DNA of 64,000 nt from WHSW01 sp963769945. GTDB taxonomy: Bacteria > Actinomycetota > Thermoleophilia > Solirubrobacterales > 70-9. The position numbers and the translations under genes are program-made. Where the stretch lies: contig CAVYOA010000008.1 in assembly GCA_963769945.1 (NCBI GenBank), positions 62,001-126,000 on the forward strand. Reading direction: 5' to 3'. Under the pieces are notes generated by a model. The model did not search any database and was not told the origin of the DNA. It was given only the letters and a program-made list of their open reading frames with translations. Below, in pieces: positions 54,456-63,556 of the stretch; positions within the stretch are counted from its first letter, which is position 1, and each line of letters opens with the position of its first letter.

Positions 54456-55403
54456 TCAGGCCGCCCGGCGCAATCGCCGGCTGCGTACTGTGCGCGAGCC
54501 AATCAGCTCCTCCCAGTCGTCGCCGTCGAGGCAGTACGGGTCCGAGGTGGCGAGGAAGTCGCAGATCACCTCGGCGAGCCCGTCGGGATCCTCGAGATGC
54601 GGGAAGTGGGCTGCACGGGCCAGCGTTTCGAAGCGGCTGTGGGGAATCGCAGCGGCGGCGGCGCGCCCGTGCTCGATCGGGATCGTTCGATCGCGCTCGC
54701 CCCAGACGATCATCGTCGGCACCGGCCCGAGCAGGTAAAGACGATCGACGGCGCTGACGCGCTGGCCGCGAACGTCGATCACCGAGCGCAGGGTCTGAAG
54801 GAAAGCTCGGCGCTGCCCCGCGCCCTGAAGCGGGCGCAAGGCGCGAACGACCGCATCGAGGTAGACGCCGCGCCGCGATCCGCGGCGCTCGAGCTCGCCC
54901 GCCAGCGCTCCCAGCGCCGCCAGCGTGCGCGGTCGCGCTGCGAGCGCGACAACGCCCGAGACACCGGGTGCCGCCGCAACTCGAAGCAGCGGGCTGACCT
55001 CGGCGCCGAGGCCGCCGCTGGAGACGAGCACAAGCCGCTCGACGCGCTCGGGGAACTGCCAGAAGAACTGCATCGCGATGCCGCCGCCCAGCGAGTGGCC
55101 GACGACCGTTGCACGACGAATGCGAAGCGCCGCCAGGAGATCGCGAATCGCCGCGGCGTGAGCACCGATCGAGTAGTCGCCGCGGGGCGTCGCCGAGTCG
55201 CCGTGGCCGATGAGATCGGGCGCGATCACGGTGTGGTTCTCGGCCAGGCGCAGGGCGAGGTCGCGCCAATGGCGTGAGGAGTTGATCATGCCGTGAATCA
55301 GCAGCACCGCCGGCCCCGTGCCCGCGGTGCGATAGATCACCTCGTGGCCGTGAAGGTTCGCCTGCCACGCCTCGAAGCCATGCTCGTCTTCGCTGCCCTG
55401 CAT
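54456..55403 (-). CDS. alpha/beta hydrolase
   Basis: A 315-residue hydrolase with the nucleophile elbow GHSLGGG, the acid in VWGERDRTIP, and the histidine in RAAHFPHLEDP; the oxyanion HGMINSS block is near residue 45. Core-domain family of esterases, epoxide hydrolases and C-C hydrolases. ATG 55403 is chosen; ATGs at 55415 and 55424 are in frame but leave too little divergent spacing. Divergent from the Ppx gene. No signal peptide. Confidence 0.93.
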   Translation of the reverse strand: MQGSEDEHGFEAWQANLHGHEVIYRTAGTGPAVLLIHGMINSSRHWRDLALRLAENHTVIAPDLIGHGDSATPRGDYSIGAHAAAIRDLLAALRIRRATVVGHSLGGGIAMQFFWQFPERVERLVLVSSGGLGAEVSPLLRVAAAPGVSGVVALAARPRTLAALGALAGELERRGSRRGVYLDAVVRALRPLQGAGQRRAFLQTLRSVIDVRGQRVSAVDRLYLLGPVPTMIVWGERDRTIPIEHGRAAAAAIPHSRFETLARAAHFPHLEDPDGLAEVICDFLATSDPYCLDGDDWEELIGSRTVRSRRLRRAA

Positions 55404-55429
55404 CGCGGGCACCATAGGCGCCAACTACG

Positions 55430-56350
55430 ATGCGCGCCTTGCGCGTCGCGGTGATCGACATGGGGACGAACTCGACGCGCCTGCTCGTCGCCGACGTCGC
55501 CGACGGCCGGGTGCGCGAGCTCGAGCGCCGTTCGACGGTGACCCGCCTTGGCCGCGGCGTCGACACCTCGGCCCGGCTTTCAGCCGAAGCCATCGAGGAG
55601 GTCTGCACCGCGGTCAGCGCCTACATCGAGGTCTATGAGGAGACGGGAGTGGACAAGGTCGTTGCGATCGCGACCAGCGCCGTGCGCGACGCCGAGAACT
55701 CCGCGGTCTTCATCGCCGAGCTGCGCGAGCGCTTCGCCCTCGATACGGCGATTCTCGACGGCGACCACGAAGCGCGGCTGACCTACACCGGCGCCTGCGC
55801 CGAGCGCCCGCCCGCCGAGAAAACGCTGGTCGTCGACATCGGCGGCGGCTCCACGGAGCTCGTCATCGGCGACGGGCCTGAGGTCGGGTTTCACGCCTCG
55901 ATTCAGGCGGGCACGGTGCGCCACAGCGAGCGCCATATCACCCACGATCCACCGGAGGCGAGCGAGCTCGAGGAGCTGGCGGGAGATGTCGGCGCGCTGA
56001 TCGGCGAGGCACTCGAGGGCGCCGCGCTGGCTCAGGCCAACGAGGGGATCGGCGTTGCCGGAACCCCGACCTCGCTGGCCGCGATCGAACTCGAGCTTGA
56101 TCCGTACGACCCCGACCAGGTGCACGGCGCGACGCTTGATCTCGAGTCGATTCAGCGCATGTGCTCAGAGCTCTCGGCGAAGTCGCTCGAGCAGCGCCTC
56201 GAGGTTGTCGGCCTGCACCCCGGGCGGGCACCGACGATCGTCGCCGGAACCGTGATCTTGATCCAGGTGATGCGCGCCTTCGGCCTCTCGGAGATCGAGG
56301 TCTCCGAACACGACATCCTCTACGGCGCCGCGCTCGAGGCTGCGGCCTGA
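55430..56350 (+). CDS. ppx: exopolyphosphatase/pppGpp phosphohydrolase (Ppx/GppA)
   Basis: A 306-residue ASKHA-fold phosphatase. Phosphate loops MGTNSTRLLV at the N-terminus and DIGGGSTELVIG near 142-153, and AGTPTSLAAIEL, all match Ppx/GppA. The short length (no C-terminal HD-like domain) is normal for actinobacterial Ppx1/2. It removes terminal phosphate from polyphosphate or converts pppGpp to ppGpp, linking to the stringent response. ATG 55430. Confidence 0.95.
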   Translation: MRALRVAVIDMGTNSTRLLVADVADGRVRELERRSTVTRLGRGVDTSARLSAEAIEEVCTAVSAYIEVYEETGVDKVVAIATSAVRDAENSAVFIAELRERFALDTAILDGDHEARLTYTGACAERPPAEKTLVVDIGGGSTELVIGDGPEVGFHASIQAGTVRHSERHITHDPPEASELEELAGDVGALIGEALEGAALAQANEGIGVAGTPTSLAAIELELDPYDPDQVHGATLDLESIQRMCSELSAKSLEQRLEVVGLHPGRAPTIVAGTVILIQVMRAFGLSEIEVSEHDILYGAALEAAA

Positions 56351-56363
56351 ACGACGCCCCGCG

Positions 56364-57743
56364 CTAGTTGCAGGGGCCGTCGGGGGCGAGCTCGCGCATC
56401 GCGAATAGCTCGCCGCAGAAGATCGGCTTCGGTGCAAGGTTCTGGGTTACGACGCCGAAGCCGGCCTCGCGCCCCGCGAGCTCGGGATGCTCGACGAAGC
56501 GGTGGATGATCGCCAGGTCAACGCGGTTGACGCGGCGCAGGACGTCGTAGATCTCGGCCATCGCCCGACCCTGCTGACCGGGGTCGAAGGCATGCTCGCC
56601 GGCCGTCGAGACGCCGAACTCGGTCGCCCACATTCCCGTCGAGGAGTCGTTGAACTTCTGCATCACGTTTTGGATCTTGCCGAGATAGATGCGCACGTCG
56701 GCGACGTAGTCCTCGTTCGGGCCGACGCCGGGATAGGGATGGATGCCGATCGCGTCGGCCTCCTGGGCGGCGCCGAGCTCATAGAGGCGCTCGAGGAAGT
56801 TGGAGAAGCCGATCGCGTGCTTGTCGGAGTCAGAGTGCGGTGAGAGCCCGCCGCTGACAACCGGCATCCCCGGGACCTGGCTGTGCAGGGCGGCGGCGGT
56901 CGTCTTCAGCATCTTCGCGTAGAGCTCGGGCTCGGGCCAGCCGCCCCAGAAGCGCGGGTAGTTGGGCTCGTTCCAGACTTCGATTCCGGCCGACTCCGGA
57001 TAGCGCTTCGCCGCGGCGACGGCAAACGCCGCCATCTCGTCGTAGTGCGCCTGCGACGGGCGCAACTGGTCGTTACCGCCGCTGCAGGCGCCCGGGTCGG
57101 GCTGAGCCCAGCAGGGGGCGGCGAGGATCGACCACAGCGGCTTGATCCCGCGAGCGCGCAGCTTGGCGTAGAGCTGGTCGACGCCGTACCAGTTGTAGGA
57201 GCCCTGGACGCCCTCGATGCCCGACCAGGTGAGGCCAGTGCGGGCGACGGTCGAGCCGGTGTCGTCGAGCAGGTCAAGCGCCGAGTTGGGGACGAAGATC
57301 CAGTCGTCGTTGAAGCCAAAGGCTGGATGGGGGTTGGGCACGTCGAGCAACGGTGCCAGCGGCTGCATCTGGTTCTTGCACGGGTCAACGATCCAGCGGT
57401 TGCCCTTTCGTCGCCAGCTCGCCTTGCCCTTGCAGGTGTAGGGCACCTGGCCCGGGTAGACGCCCTCTGCGCGCCAGAGGCAGATCCAGCGTGAGTAGTC
57501 GAGCTTGCCCTTGCGCTTGGCCGGACCGCACTTGCTGATCTTGAGCACGTTGATCCCGTTCTTTTGCTCGATCACCGTCGAGGCCTTCTGCACCAGCTTC
57601 GTCCGGTTGACGCCGTGCTCGGTCGAGGGCGTGTGCACGTCCTTGTTGGCGCCGGCGCTCGCCGGCGTGCCAATGCAGACAACGGCGAATGCGATCGCCG
57701 CCGCCGCGAACTTTGTCCTTGCCTTGCGCATCTGCGTTGTCAT
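56364..57743 (-). CDS. secreted GH-A clan glycoside hydrolase (cellulase/GH39-like)
   Basis: A 459-residue exported enzyme. ATG 57743 starts a signal peptide (FAAAAIAFAVVCIGTPASA). Residues 30-120 form an N-terminal module with paired cysteines (CGPAKRKGKLDYSRWIC, CKGKASWRRKGN). The catalytic TIM barrel follows, with the acid/base glutamate in EVWNEPNYPRFW near 270 and the nucleophile in WATEFGVS near 370. Clan GH-A retaining hydrolases act on beta-xylan, beta-glucan or similar. A related, partial gene lies at the window's right end. Divergent from the molybdopterin enzyme with an 80-base gap. Confidence 0.88.
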   Translation of the reverse strand: MTTQMRKARTKFAAAAIAFAVVCIGTPASAGANKDVHTPSTEHGVNRTKLVQKASTVIEQKNGINVLKISKCGPAKRKGKLDYSRWICLWRAEGVYPGQVPYTCKGKASWRRKGNRWIVDPCKNQMQPLAPLLDVPNPHPAFGFNDDWIFVPNSALDLLDDTGSTVARTGLTWSGIEGVQGSYNWYGVDQLYAKLRARGIKPLWSILAAPCWAQPDPGACSGGNDQLRPSQAHYDEMAAFAVAAAKRYPESAGIEVWNEPNYPRFWGGWPEPELYAKMLKTTAAALHSQVPGMPVVSGGLSPHSDSDKHAIGFSNFLERLYELGAAQEADAIGIHPYPGVGPNEDYVADVRIYLGKIQNVMQKFNDSSTGMWATEFGVSTAGEHAFDPGQQGRAMAEIYDVLRRVNRVDLAIIHRFVEHPELAGREAGFGVVTQNLAPKPIFCGELFAMRELAPDGPCN

Positions 57744-57823
57744 CGGCGTGCCTTCACAATTGCTGTAACCCCTCGTACATAAGTCCAATCACGGTCCAGC
57801 CGGCGAGGTGTAGGCTCGCTGCG

Positions 57824-60085
57824 GTGAGCGACGAGCGCGTGCACTTCCGCACATGTCCCTTCTGCGAAGCGACATGTGGCCTTGCGGTGACAATGAACGG
57901 CGACGAGGTCGTCTCGGTGCGCGGCGACGCCGACGATGTTTTCAGCCAGGGCTTCATCTGCCCCAAGTCGCAGGGCCTGAAGCAGCTCAACGAGGATCCC
58001 GACCGGCTGACGACACCCCTGATACGCCGCGACGGCGAACTCGTCGAGGCGAGCTGGGACGAGGCCTTCGCCGCCATCGACGAAGGCCTTTCGCGGGTTC
58101 TGAACGAGGGTGGGCGCGACGCCGTCGCCGTCTATCTCGGCAACCCGGCGGCGCACAGCCTCGGCGCGACGCTTTACGGCACGCCGTTTCTGAAGGCGCT
58201 CGGTACGAAGAACATCTACTCGGCCTCGACCGTCGATCAGATGCCCAAGCAGCTGTCGGGCGGGTTGATGTTCGGCACTGGCCTCAGCGTTCCGGTCCCC
58301 GACATCGATCGCACCGATTATCTGCTGATCCTCGGCGCCAATCCCCTCGTCTCGAACGGTTCGCTGCTGACGGCTCCCGATATGCGCGGGCGAATCCGGG
58401 CGGTGCAGGAGCGCGGCGGCAAGGTCGTCGTCATCGACCCGCGCCGCAGCCGCACCGCGCGCGAGTCCTCAGAGCATCACTTCATCGTCCCCGGCACCGA
58501 CGCGCTGCTCTTGTTCGCGATCGTCAACGTGTTGCTCGCCGAAGAGCTGGCGACGCCAGGAGGTCTGGCGCAGTACGCCAACGGCGCCGAGGCGATTGCC
58601 GGCCTCGCCGAGCCGTTCACGCCCGAGGCCGTCGCCGGTCCGTGCGGGATCGCGGCCGGCGAGATCAAGCGCATGGCTCGCGAGCTCGCGGCGGCTGAGC
58701 GGGCGGCCGTCTATGGCCGCATCGGGACGACGACGCAACGCTTTGGCACCGTGGCGAGCTGGCTCGTCGACGTGATCAACTACCTCAGCGGCAACCTCGA
58801 CCGCGAAGGCGGGGCGATGTTCCCGCTCGCGGCGGCGGCCCAGCGCAACTCCGCCGGAACGGGCCCGACGGGGCGCGGCGTCGCGGTCGGGCGCTGGGCA
58901 AGCAGGGTCAGCGCACGCAACGAGCTCTTCGGCGAGCTGCCGGTCGTTGGCCTGGCCGAGGAGATCGCCACGCCTGGCGAAGGTCAGGTCAGGGCGCTGA
59001 TCACGATCGCCGGCAATCCGCTGGTCTCGACACCCAACTCGGCTGCGCTCGAAGCAGCGGCCGAGACGCTCGAGTTCATGGTCTCGCTCGACATCTACGT
59101 CAACGAGACAACTCGCCACGCCGACGTCATCCTGCCCGCGCCTGAGCCGCTGGCAAAGGCCCACTACGACACCGCGCTCTACCAGTTGGCGATTCGAAGC
59201 GTCGCCAACTACTCGGCGCCGGTGATCGAAGCGCCCGAGGGGCAGCTGCAGGAGTGGGAGGTGATGCTGCGCCTTGCCGGGATCGCCGCCGGTCAAGGGC
59301 CCGACGCGGACATCGAAGCTTGGGATGAGCTTGTCGTTCGCACATTGATCGGCCGCGAGGTCGCACTAGCGGGCTCTGCGATCGAAGGTCGCGACGTGCA
59401 AGAGATCCTCGCCGAGCTCGGCGAACGGCGCGGGCCCGAGCGCCTGCTCGACTTGATGATGCGCGTCGGTCCATTCGGAGACGGGTTCGGCGCCGACGCC
59501 GACGGGCTGACGATGGACAGGCTCGAGGCGAACCCACACGGCATCGACTTCGGTCCGATGCGCCCTCGCCTGCCCGACGTTCTGCGCACGCCGTCGGGCA
59601 AGATCGAGCTCGCCCCTGCCGAGATCGTCGCTGACGTTCCCCGGCTCGAGGCCGAGCTTGACGCCGCTCCGCGAAACGGCGAGATGGTCCTCATCGGCCG
59701 CCGCCAGCTGCGCTCGAACAACTCCTGGATGCACAACCTGCCGGCGCTGGTCAAGGGCAAAGATCGCTGCACCGCCCAGATCCATCCCGACGACGCCGCT
59801 CGCCTGGGCCTCAGCGAAGGTGGCCACGCGCGGGTGAAGTCGAGCGTCGGCGAGCTCGTCGCCCCAATTGAGATCACCGACGAGATCATGCCCGGCGTGA
59901 TCTCGATCCCCCACGGCTGGGGCCACGATGCGCCCGGGTCGCGAATGAGCGTCGCTTCCGAACACGCCGGCGTCAACTCCAACCTTCTCGCGCCGGTCGC
60001 AGTCGACGAGCCCTCGGGCAACGCGGTGCTCAATGGGATCCCGGTCGAAGTCGTCGCCGCGGATCGCGAGGCCGTTGTCGCCTGA
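57824..60085 (+). CDS. molybdopterin oxidoreductase (formate dehydrogenase/nitrate-reductase-like)
   Basis: A 753-residue Mo-bisPGD enzyme. The N-terminal [4Fe-4S] ligands are CPFCEATCG and ICPKSQ. Domains follow for both pterin halves: LGNPAAHSLGATLYG, LILGANPLVSNGSL, VDVINYLSGNLDREGG, the VNETTRHADVILPAPEPL block, and a C-terminal cap with SWMHNLPALVKGKDRC and SIPHGWGHDAPGS. GTG 57824 is chosen because the upstream frame reads into the divergent gene. No TAT signal or [2Fe-2S] extension, so it is cytosolic. No other subunit gene is near. The exact substrate (formate, nitrate, other) is not readable; the Mo ligand residue is not certain. Confidence 0.92.
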   Translation: MSDERVHFRTCPFCEATCGLAVTMNGDEVVSVRGDADDVFSQGFICPKSQGLKQLNEDPDRLTTPLIRRDGELVEASWDEAFAAIDEGLSRVLNEGGRDAVAVYLGNPAAHSLGATLYGTPFLKALGTKNIYSASTVDQMPKQLSGGLMFGTGLSVPVPDIDRTDYLLILGANPLVSNGSLLTAPDMRGRIRAVQERGGKVVVIDPRRSRTARESSEHHFIVPGTDALLLFAIVNVLLAEELATPGGLAQYANGAEAIAGLAEPFTPEAVAGPCGIAAGEIKRMARELAAAERAAVYGRIGTTTQRFGTVASWLVDVINYLSGNLDREGGAMFPLAAAAQRNSAGTGPTGRGVAVGRWASRVSARNELFGELPVVGLAEEIATPGEGQVRALITIAGNPLVSTPNSAALEAAAETLEFMVSLDIYVNETTRHADVILPAPEPLAKAHYDTALYQLAIRSVANYSAPVIEAPEGQLQEWEVMLRLAGIAAGQGPDADIEAWDELVVRTLIGREVALAGSAIEGRDVQEILAELGERRGPERLLDLMMRVGPFGDGFGADADGLTMDRLEANPHGIDFGPMRPRLPDVLRTPSGKIELAPAEIVADVPRLEAELDAAPRNGEMVLIGRRQLRSNNSWMHNLPALVKGKDRCTAQIHPDDAARLGLSEGGHARVKSSVGELVAPIEITDEIMPGVISIPHGWGHDAPGSRMSVASEHAGVNSNLLAPVAVDEPSGNAVLNGIPVEVVAADREAVVA

Positions 60086-60106
60086 GGGCCCGTCGTTGCG
60101 TGCGGG

Positions 60107-60472
60107 TCAGTCGTCTGACTCGCCACCGTCGTCATCGCCGTAGTAGGCGTCGTCGGAGTAACCGTCATCGTCGTCGACGGGCGCGGGAGCCGGGACTGGT
60201 GCGGGTGCGGGTGCTGGTGCTGCAGCCTGCGCGGCTGAATCGTCATCGTCGCGCTTGACCTTGTTCGGGCGTTGATCGTCACACGAGGCGCCCGACCGCG
60301 GCTTCGTCGCTGTGCCCGAGTCCGCAGTCTTGGCCGCGCTCGACTCGTCATCGCTGACCTGCAGTGATTCGAGCTGACCGAGATCGTCGTCGCCGTCATC
60401 GGCGATCGCCGCGCTCACGCCGGCAAGAGCCAGAACGCCCGCAAGCAACGCAATTACTGTCTTGATCGTCAT
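60107..60472 (-). CDS. secreted acidic Ala-Pro-rich protein
   Basis: A 121-residue exported protein. ATG 60472 is set by AAGGAG seven bases upstream; an ATG at 60490 is in frame but lacks a ribosome-binding site. Signal peptide MTIKTVIALLAGVLALAGVS, then acidic runs (DDGDDDLGQL), a basic-acid segment (RPNKVKRDDDD), an APAPAPVPAPAP linker, and an Asp/Tyr tail. Disordered; may bind calcium or wall polymers by charge. No family recognised. Confidence 0.7.
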   Translation of the reverse strand: MTIKTVIALLAGVLALAGVSAAIADDGDDDLGQLESLQVSDDESSAAKTADSGTATKPRSGASCDDQRPNKVKRDDDDSAAQAAAPAPAPAPVPAPAPVDDDDGYSDDAYYGDDDGGESDD

Positions 60473-60610
60473 CGCTATCTCCTTGTTCATCCGGCGATCT
60501 TTCGCCGGGGTTGATGGAGATGACGACGCTAGGAACCGCCACTGAGGCCGGCCTGAGCGCAGCGTGAGAGAGCTCTCAGGCTCGCGACACGCCTGGCGCG
60601 CCGCCTACCG

Positions 60611-61060
60611 CTAGAGCTCGAGCTCGTACTCGACCAGCGTCAGCGCCTTGCCGCCGACGCGGTCATAGACCCTGTGAGCTCGCTTGTTATCGGGCATCGT
60701 GTACCAGAAGATCGACGCAGCGCCGTGGCGGCGAGCGACCTCGGCGACCGCCTCGATCAGTGCGTCGGCGTGGCCGGCGCCGCGGGCGATCTCGGCGACG
60801 AAAAGGTCGTCCAGCACGGCCACCACCGTCCCGTTGAGGCTCGACCACTTCCACTGGCTATGGGCGAAACCGACGATCTCGTCGCTGGCGTCATCGGTGG
60901 CCACGAGCAAGAAGGCGACGTCCTCGGGGGCGTCGATCGCGCGCCGGGCCATCGTCTGCAGCGACTCGTCGCTGGGATCGGACTCATAGAAGTCGCAATA
61001 GCCGCGCAGCAGCGGCATCAGCGACGGCAGATCCTCGCCGGTCGCCTCGCGGATCGCCAT
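60611..61060 (-). CDS. GNAT family N-acetyltransferase
   Basis: A 149-residue GNAT. Motif A acetyl-CoA loop ARGAGHADALIEAV near residues 95-108, preceded by the beta-strand VVAVLDDLFV, and the C-terminal MPDNKRAHRVYDRVGGK block. ATG 61060. Cytosolic; it would acetylate a small amine or a protein N-terminus. Substrate unknown. A tiny ORF ends 10 bases upstream on the same strand. Confidence 0.93.
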   Translation of the reverse strand: MAIREATGEDLPSLMPLLRGYCDFYESDPSDESLQTMARRAIDAPEDVAFLLVATDDASDEIVGFAHSQWKWSSLNGTVVAVLDDLFVAEIARGAGHADALIEAVAEVARRHGAASIFWYTMPDNKRAHRVYDRVGGKALTLVEYELEL

Positions 61061-61070
61061 GCGACAGAGG

Positions 61071-61169
61071 CTAGGGCCGCTTGCCCGAGATCACGTCCCA
61101 GGCTCGCTTCAGCTTGGCCTCGATCTGCTGCAACGCGAGATAAGAGCTCGGCTGTCCGAGATCGTCCAT
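61071..61169 (-). CDS. possible 32-residue small protein
   Basis: ATG 61169 to TAG 61071 encodes MDDLGQPSSYLALQQIEAKL followed by KRAWDVISGKRP (split for length). It is amphipathic and helical, with good codon choice for this genome, and sits 10 bases before the GNAT start on the same strand, so it may be translated as a leader or a small cofactor. Too short for ordinary gene calling. Equally it may be chance; no family is known to me. Confidence 0.35.
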   Translation of the reverse strand: MDDLGQPSSYLALQQIEAKLKRAWDVISGKRP

Positions 61170-61253
61170 CGGCTGACCCTATCGGGTGGGCCTCGTCGCA
61201 GCCGCTGGGTAAGCCGCCCGCTGTGCCCCAGCCCCCCTACTACTCTGGCGCCC

Positions 61254-62042
61254 ATGACCACATACGAAACGATCCAAGTCACAGCCGAGGCCGGCGCCGC
61301 GCGCATCACCCTCAACCGCCCTGACTCGCTCAACGCCTGGACCGCCCAGCTCGGGCACGAACTCGGCGAGGCTGTCGAGGCGGCAGCAAACGACGACGCC
61401 GTCCGCGCGGTGCTCATCACCGGTGCCGGGCGTGCCTTTTCCTCCGGCGCCGACCTGCGCGATCACGGGCCCGGCGACGGCGCGCCCGATCTCGGCGCGC
61501 GCCTACGAGAGATCTACAACCCGGTCATCCTCCGCGTGCGCGAGATGCCGAAGCCGGTGCTCGCCTCGGTCAACGGGCCCGCGGCGGGCGTCGGCTGCGC
61601 CCTGGCGCTTGCCTGCGATCTCGTCATCGCCGCCGAGTCCGCCTACTTCCTGCTCGCCTTCGTCAACATCGGCCTCGTCCCCGACGGCGGCGCGACGGCC
61701 ACGGTGGCGGCTCGCATCGGCCACTCGCGAGCCGCCGAGATGGCCCTGCTGGGCGAGCGCATCGGCGCCCCCACCGCGCTCGAGTGGGGCTTGATCAACC
61801 GCACCGCGCCCGACGCAGAGCTCCAAGGCGAAACCGACGCCCTGCTCGCCAAGCTCGCGAGCGGGCCGACCAAGGCCTACGCCGCGACCAAGGCGCTGCT
61901 CAACCGGACCATCTACGCCGAACTCGCATCGCAGCTCGACGCCGAGGCCGACGCTCAGCGCGAGCAGGGCACGACGACCGACTTCATCGAGGGCGTCATC
62001 GCCTTCTCGCAGAAGCGGCCGCCCAAGTTCACCGGAAGCTGA
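61254..62042 (+). CDS. enoyl-CoA hydratase/isomerase (crotonase, PaaG-like)
   Basis: A 262-residue crotonase. The oxyanion-hole blocks are FSSGADLRDHG and NGPAAGVGCALALACDLVIA; the second acidic position is LVPDGGATA (Asp, as in PaaG-type isomerases) rather than both catalytic glutamates of a hydratase, so it may isomerise or hydrate unusual CoA esters such as ring-opened aromatic products. ATG 61254. Cytosolic. It converges with the kinase gene, 5 bases apart; no other beta-oxidation gene is near. Confidence 0.92.
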   Translation: MTTYETIQVTAEAGAARITLNRPDSLNAWTAQLGHELGEAVEAAANDDAVRAVLITGAGRAFSSGADLRDHGPGDGAPDLGARLREIYNPVILRVREMPKPVLASVNGPAAGVGCALALACDLVIAAESAYFLLAFVNIGLVPDGGATATVAARIGHSRAAEMALLGERIGAPTALEWGLINRTAPDAELQGETDALLAKLASGPTKAYAATKALLNRTIYAELASQLDAEADAQREQGTTTDFIEGVIAFSQKRPPKFTGS

Positions 62043-62047
62043 CCCGG

Positions 62048-63493
62048 CTAGTCGCTCTCTTCCTCGGATCCCCCGCTCTGGCCGGCCTCGGCGAGCGCGG
62101 CGTCGAGCTCCGCCTGGACGACCTCGGTTTGATCCGGGTAGTCGAGGCGCTGCTCGAGCAGCGGGATCGCCTCCTCCGGCCGGCCCGACTGCCTCAGGGC
62201 CTGGGCGAGGTTGAACAGGGCGTAGTTGTAGGTGAGCTCGTCGCCGGAGTCTTCGAGCGCGGCGACCGCCTCCTCCAGCACCGGCACGGCCTCCTCAGGC
62301 TGGCCGGAGTCGAGCAGCGTCTTGCCCTCGTCGTTGAGCGCGACGCCGTCGGGCGCGACATCGGCAACCGGCTCCTCGGTTGTCGTCTCGGTCGTCTCGG
62401 TCGGCGTTGTCTCCTCAGTCGGCTGTTCCGCGGCCGCGGCGCCTTCGCCACCGCCCGAGCCCTGTCCCGACTCGGCTGCGGTCGTCGTCCCGGCACCCGA
62501 ACCGTTGCCGCCGTCGTCTGAACCGGCCAGCGCCACGACCGCCACGATCACCAGGCCGATCGCGGCGATTGCAAGCACTGCGGGCAGGTAACGGCGCGGC
62601 CGCTTTACGGTGGAAACGCCGGTTGGCGTCGGCGTGAACGACACCGGGCGCTGAGCTTCGGTCGCCGGTCGCTGCTGCGTCGTGCGCTCGGACGCGGTGG
62701 GTTGATAGGCCATCGTCGGCGCCACGGGTTTCGATTGCGCGAGCGAGCTCTCGAGCGCGCTCAGCGCTGCCGCAGCCGAGGCCGGCCGGCGATTCGGGTC
62801 GGGATCGCGCATGCGCTCGGCCAGGTCGCGAACGGCGGCGGGCGCACCGTCGCCGGCGACGTCGGCGAGCACGACACCAAGCGCGAAGAGATCAGAGCGC
62901 TCGCTCGCCGCCTCGCCCTGGCGAACCTCGGGAGCGAGGTAGCTCTCGGTTCCAAGCACGAGGCCGGTGCCCGTGAGCGCCGTGGCGCCCGCGGGCTGGG
63001 CGATGCCGAAGTCGGTAAGGCGAGCTTCGCCACTGCGGGTGACCAGCACGTTGTGAGGCTTGATGTCTCGGTGAAGGACCCCTGCGGCGTGCATGTGGCT
63101 CAGAGCCTCGAGCAGGTCACGAGCCAGGTCCTCGACCGGCGGCACCTGGCCACACTCGATCCTGTCGGCGAGATCGCCGCCCTCGACGTACTCCAAGACC
63201 AGATAGGGGCGCGTGCCCGCGCCGTAGTCCCACACGCCGACCAGGTTCGGGTGCTTGAGCGAAGCGGCCGTGTGCGCTTCGCGCTTGAAGCGGGTCAAGT
63301 ACTGCGGGTCGCCGGCGATGATGTCGGAGAGCACCTTCACGGCCACCTCGCGGTCGAGACGCTCGTCGACGGCAAGCCAAACCGCCGCCATGCCGCCGCT
63401 GCCCAACCGCCGCTCGAGCCGGTAGCGCTCGCCAAGCAGCGCGCCGGCCGCGATTACAACGTTCTCGTCAGTGTCCGAATCGGAGGATTCCAC
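62048..63493 (-). CDS. Ser/Thr protein kinase with extracellular TPR-like domain
   Basis: A 481-residue PknB-type kinase. Kinase domain about residues 22-255: glycine loop LGSGGMAAVW, VAVKVL lysine, HRDIKPHN catalytic loop, DFGIAQP and APEVRQ. A basic linker then a single membrane helix (YLPAVLAIAAIGLVIVAVVAL, near 305-325). Outside the cell is a Gly/Thr/Glu-rich stretch and TPR-like repeats (SGQPEEAVPVLEEAVAAL, SGRPEEAIPLLEQRL). The TPRs replace the PASTA repeats usual for such kinases and could bind a protein or wall ligand. ATG 63493. Confidence 0.93.
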   Translation of the reverse strand: MESSDSDTDENVVIAAGALLGERYRLERRLGSGGMAAVWLAVDERLDREVAVKVLSDIIAGDPQYLTRFKREAHTAASLKHPNLVGVWDYGAGTRPYLVLEYVEGGDLADRIECGQVPPVEDLARDLLEALSHMHAAGVLHRDIKPHNVLVTRSGEARLTDFGIAQPAGATALTGTGLVLGTESYLAPEVRQGEAASERSDLFALGVVLADVAGDGAPAAVRDLAERMRDPDPNRRPASAAAALSALESSLAQSKPVAPTMAYQPTASERTTQQRPATEAQRPVSFTPTPTGVSTVKRPRRYLPAVLAIAAIGLVIVAVVALAGSDDGGNGSGAGTTTAAESGQGSGGGEGAAAAEQPTEETTPTETTETTTEEPVADVAPDGVALNDEGKTLLDSGQPEEAVPVLEEAVAALEDSGDELTYNYALFNLAQALRQSGRPEEAIPLLEQRLDYPDQTEVVQAELDAALAEAGQSGGSEEESD

Positions 63494-63556
63494 GCCTCAC
63501 CCGTTTCCCGGTAGGCGCCCACCCTAATCCACGGCGGCGGGCGCCGGGCGCGGCGG

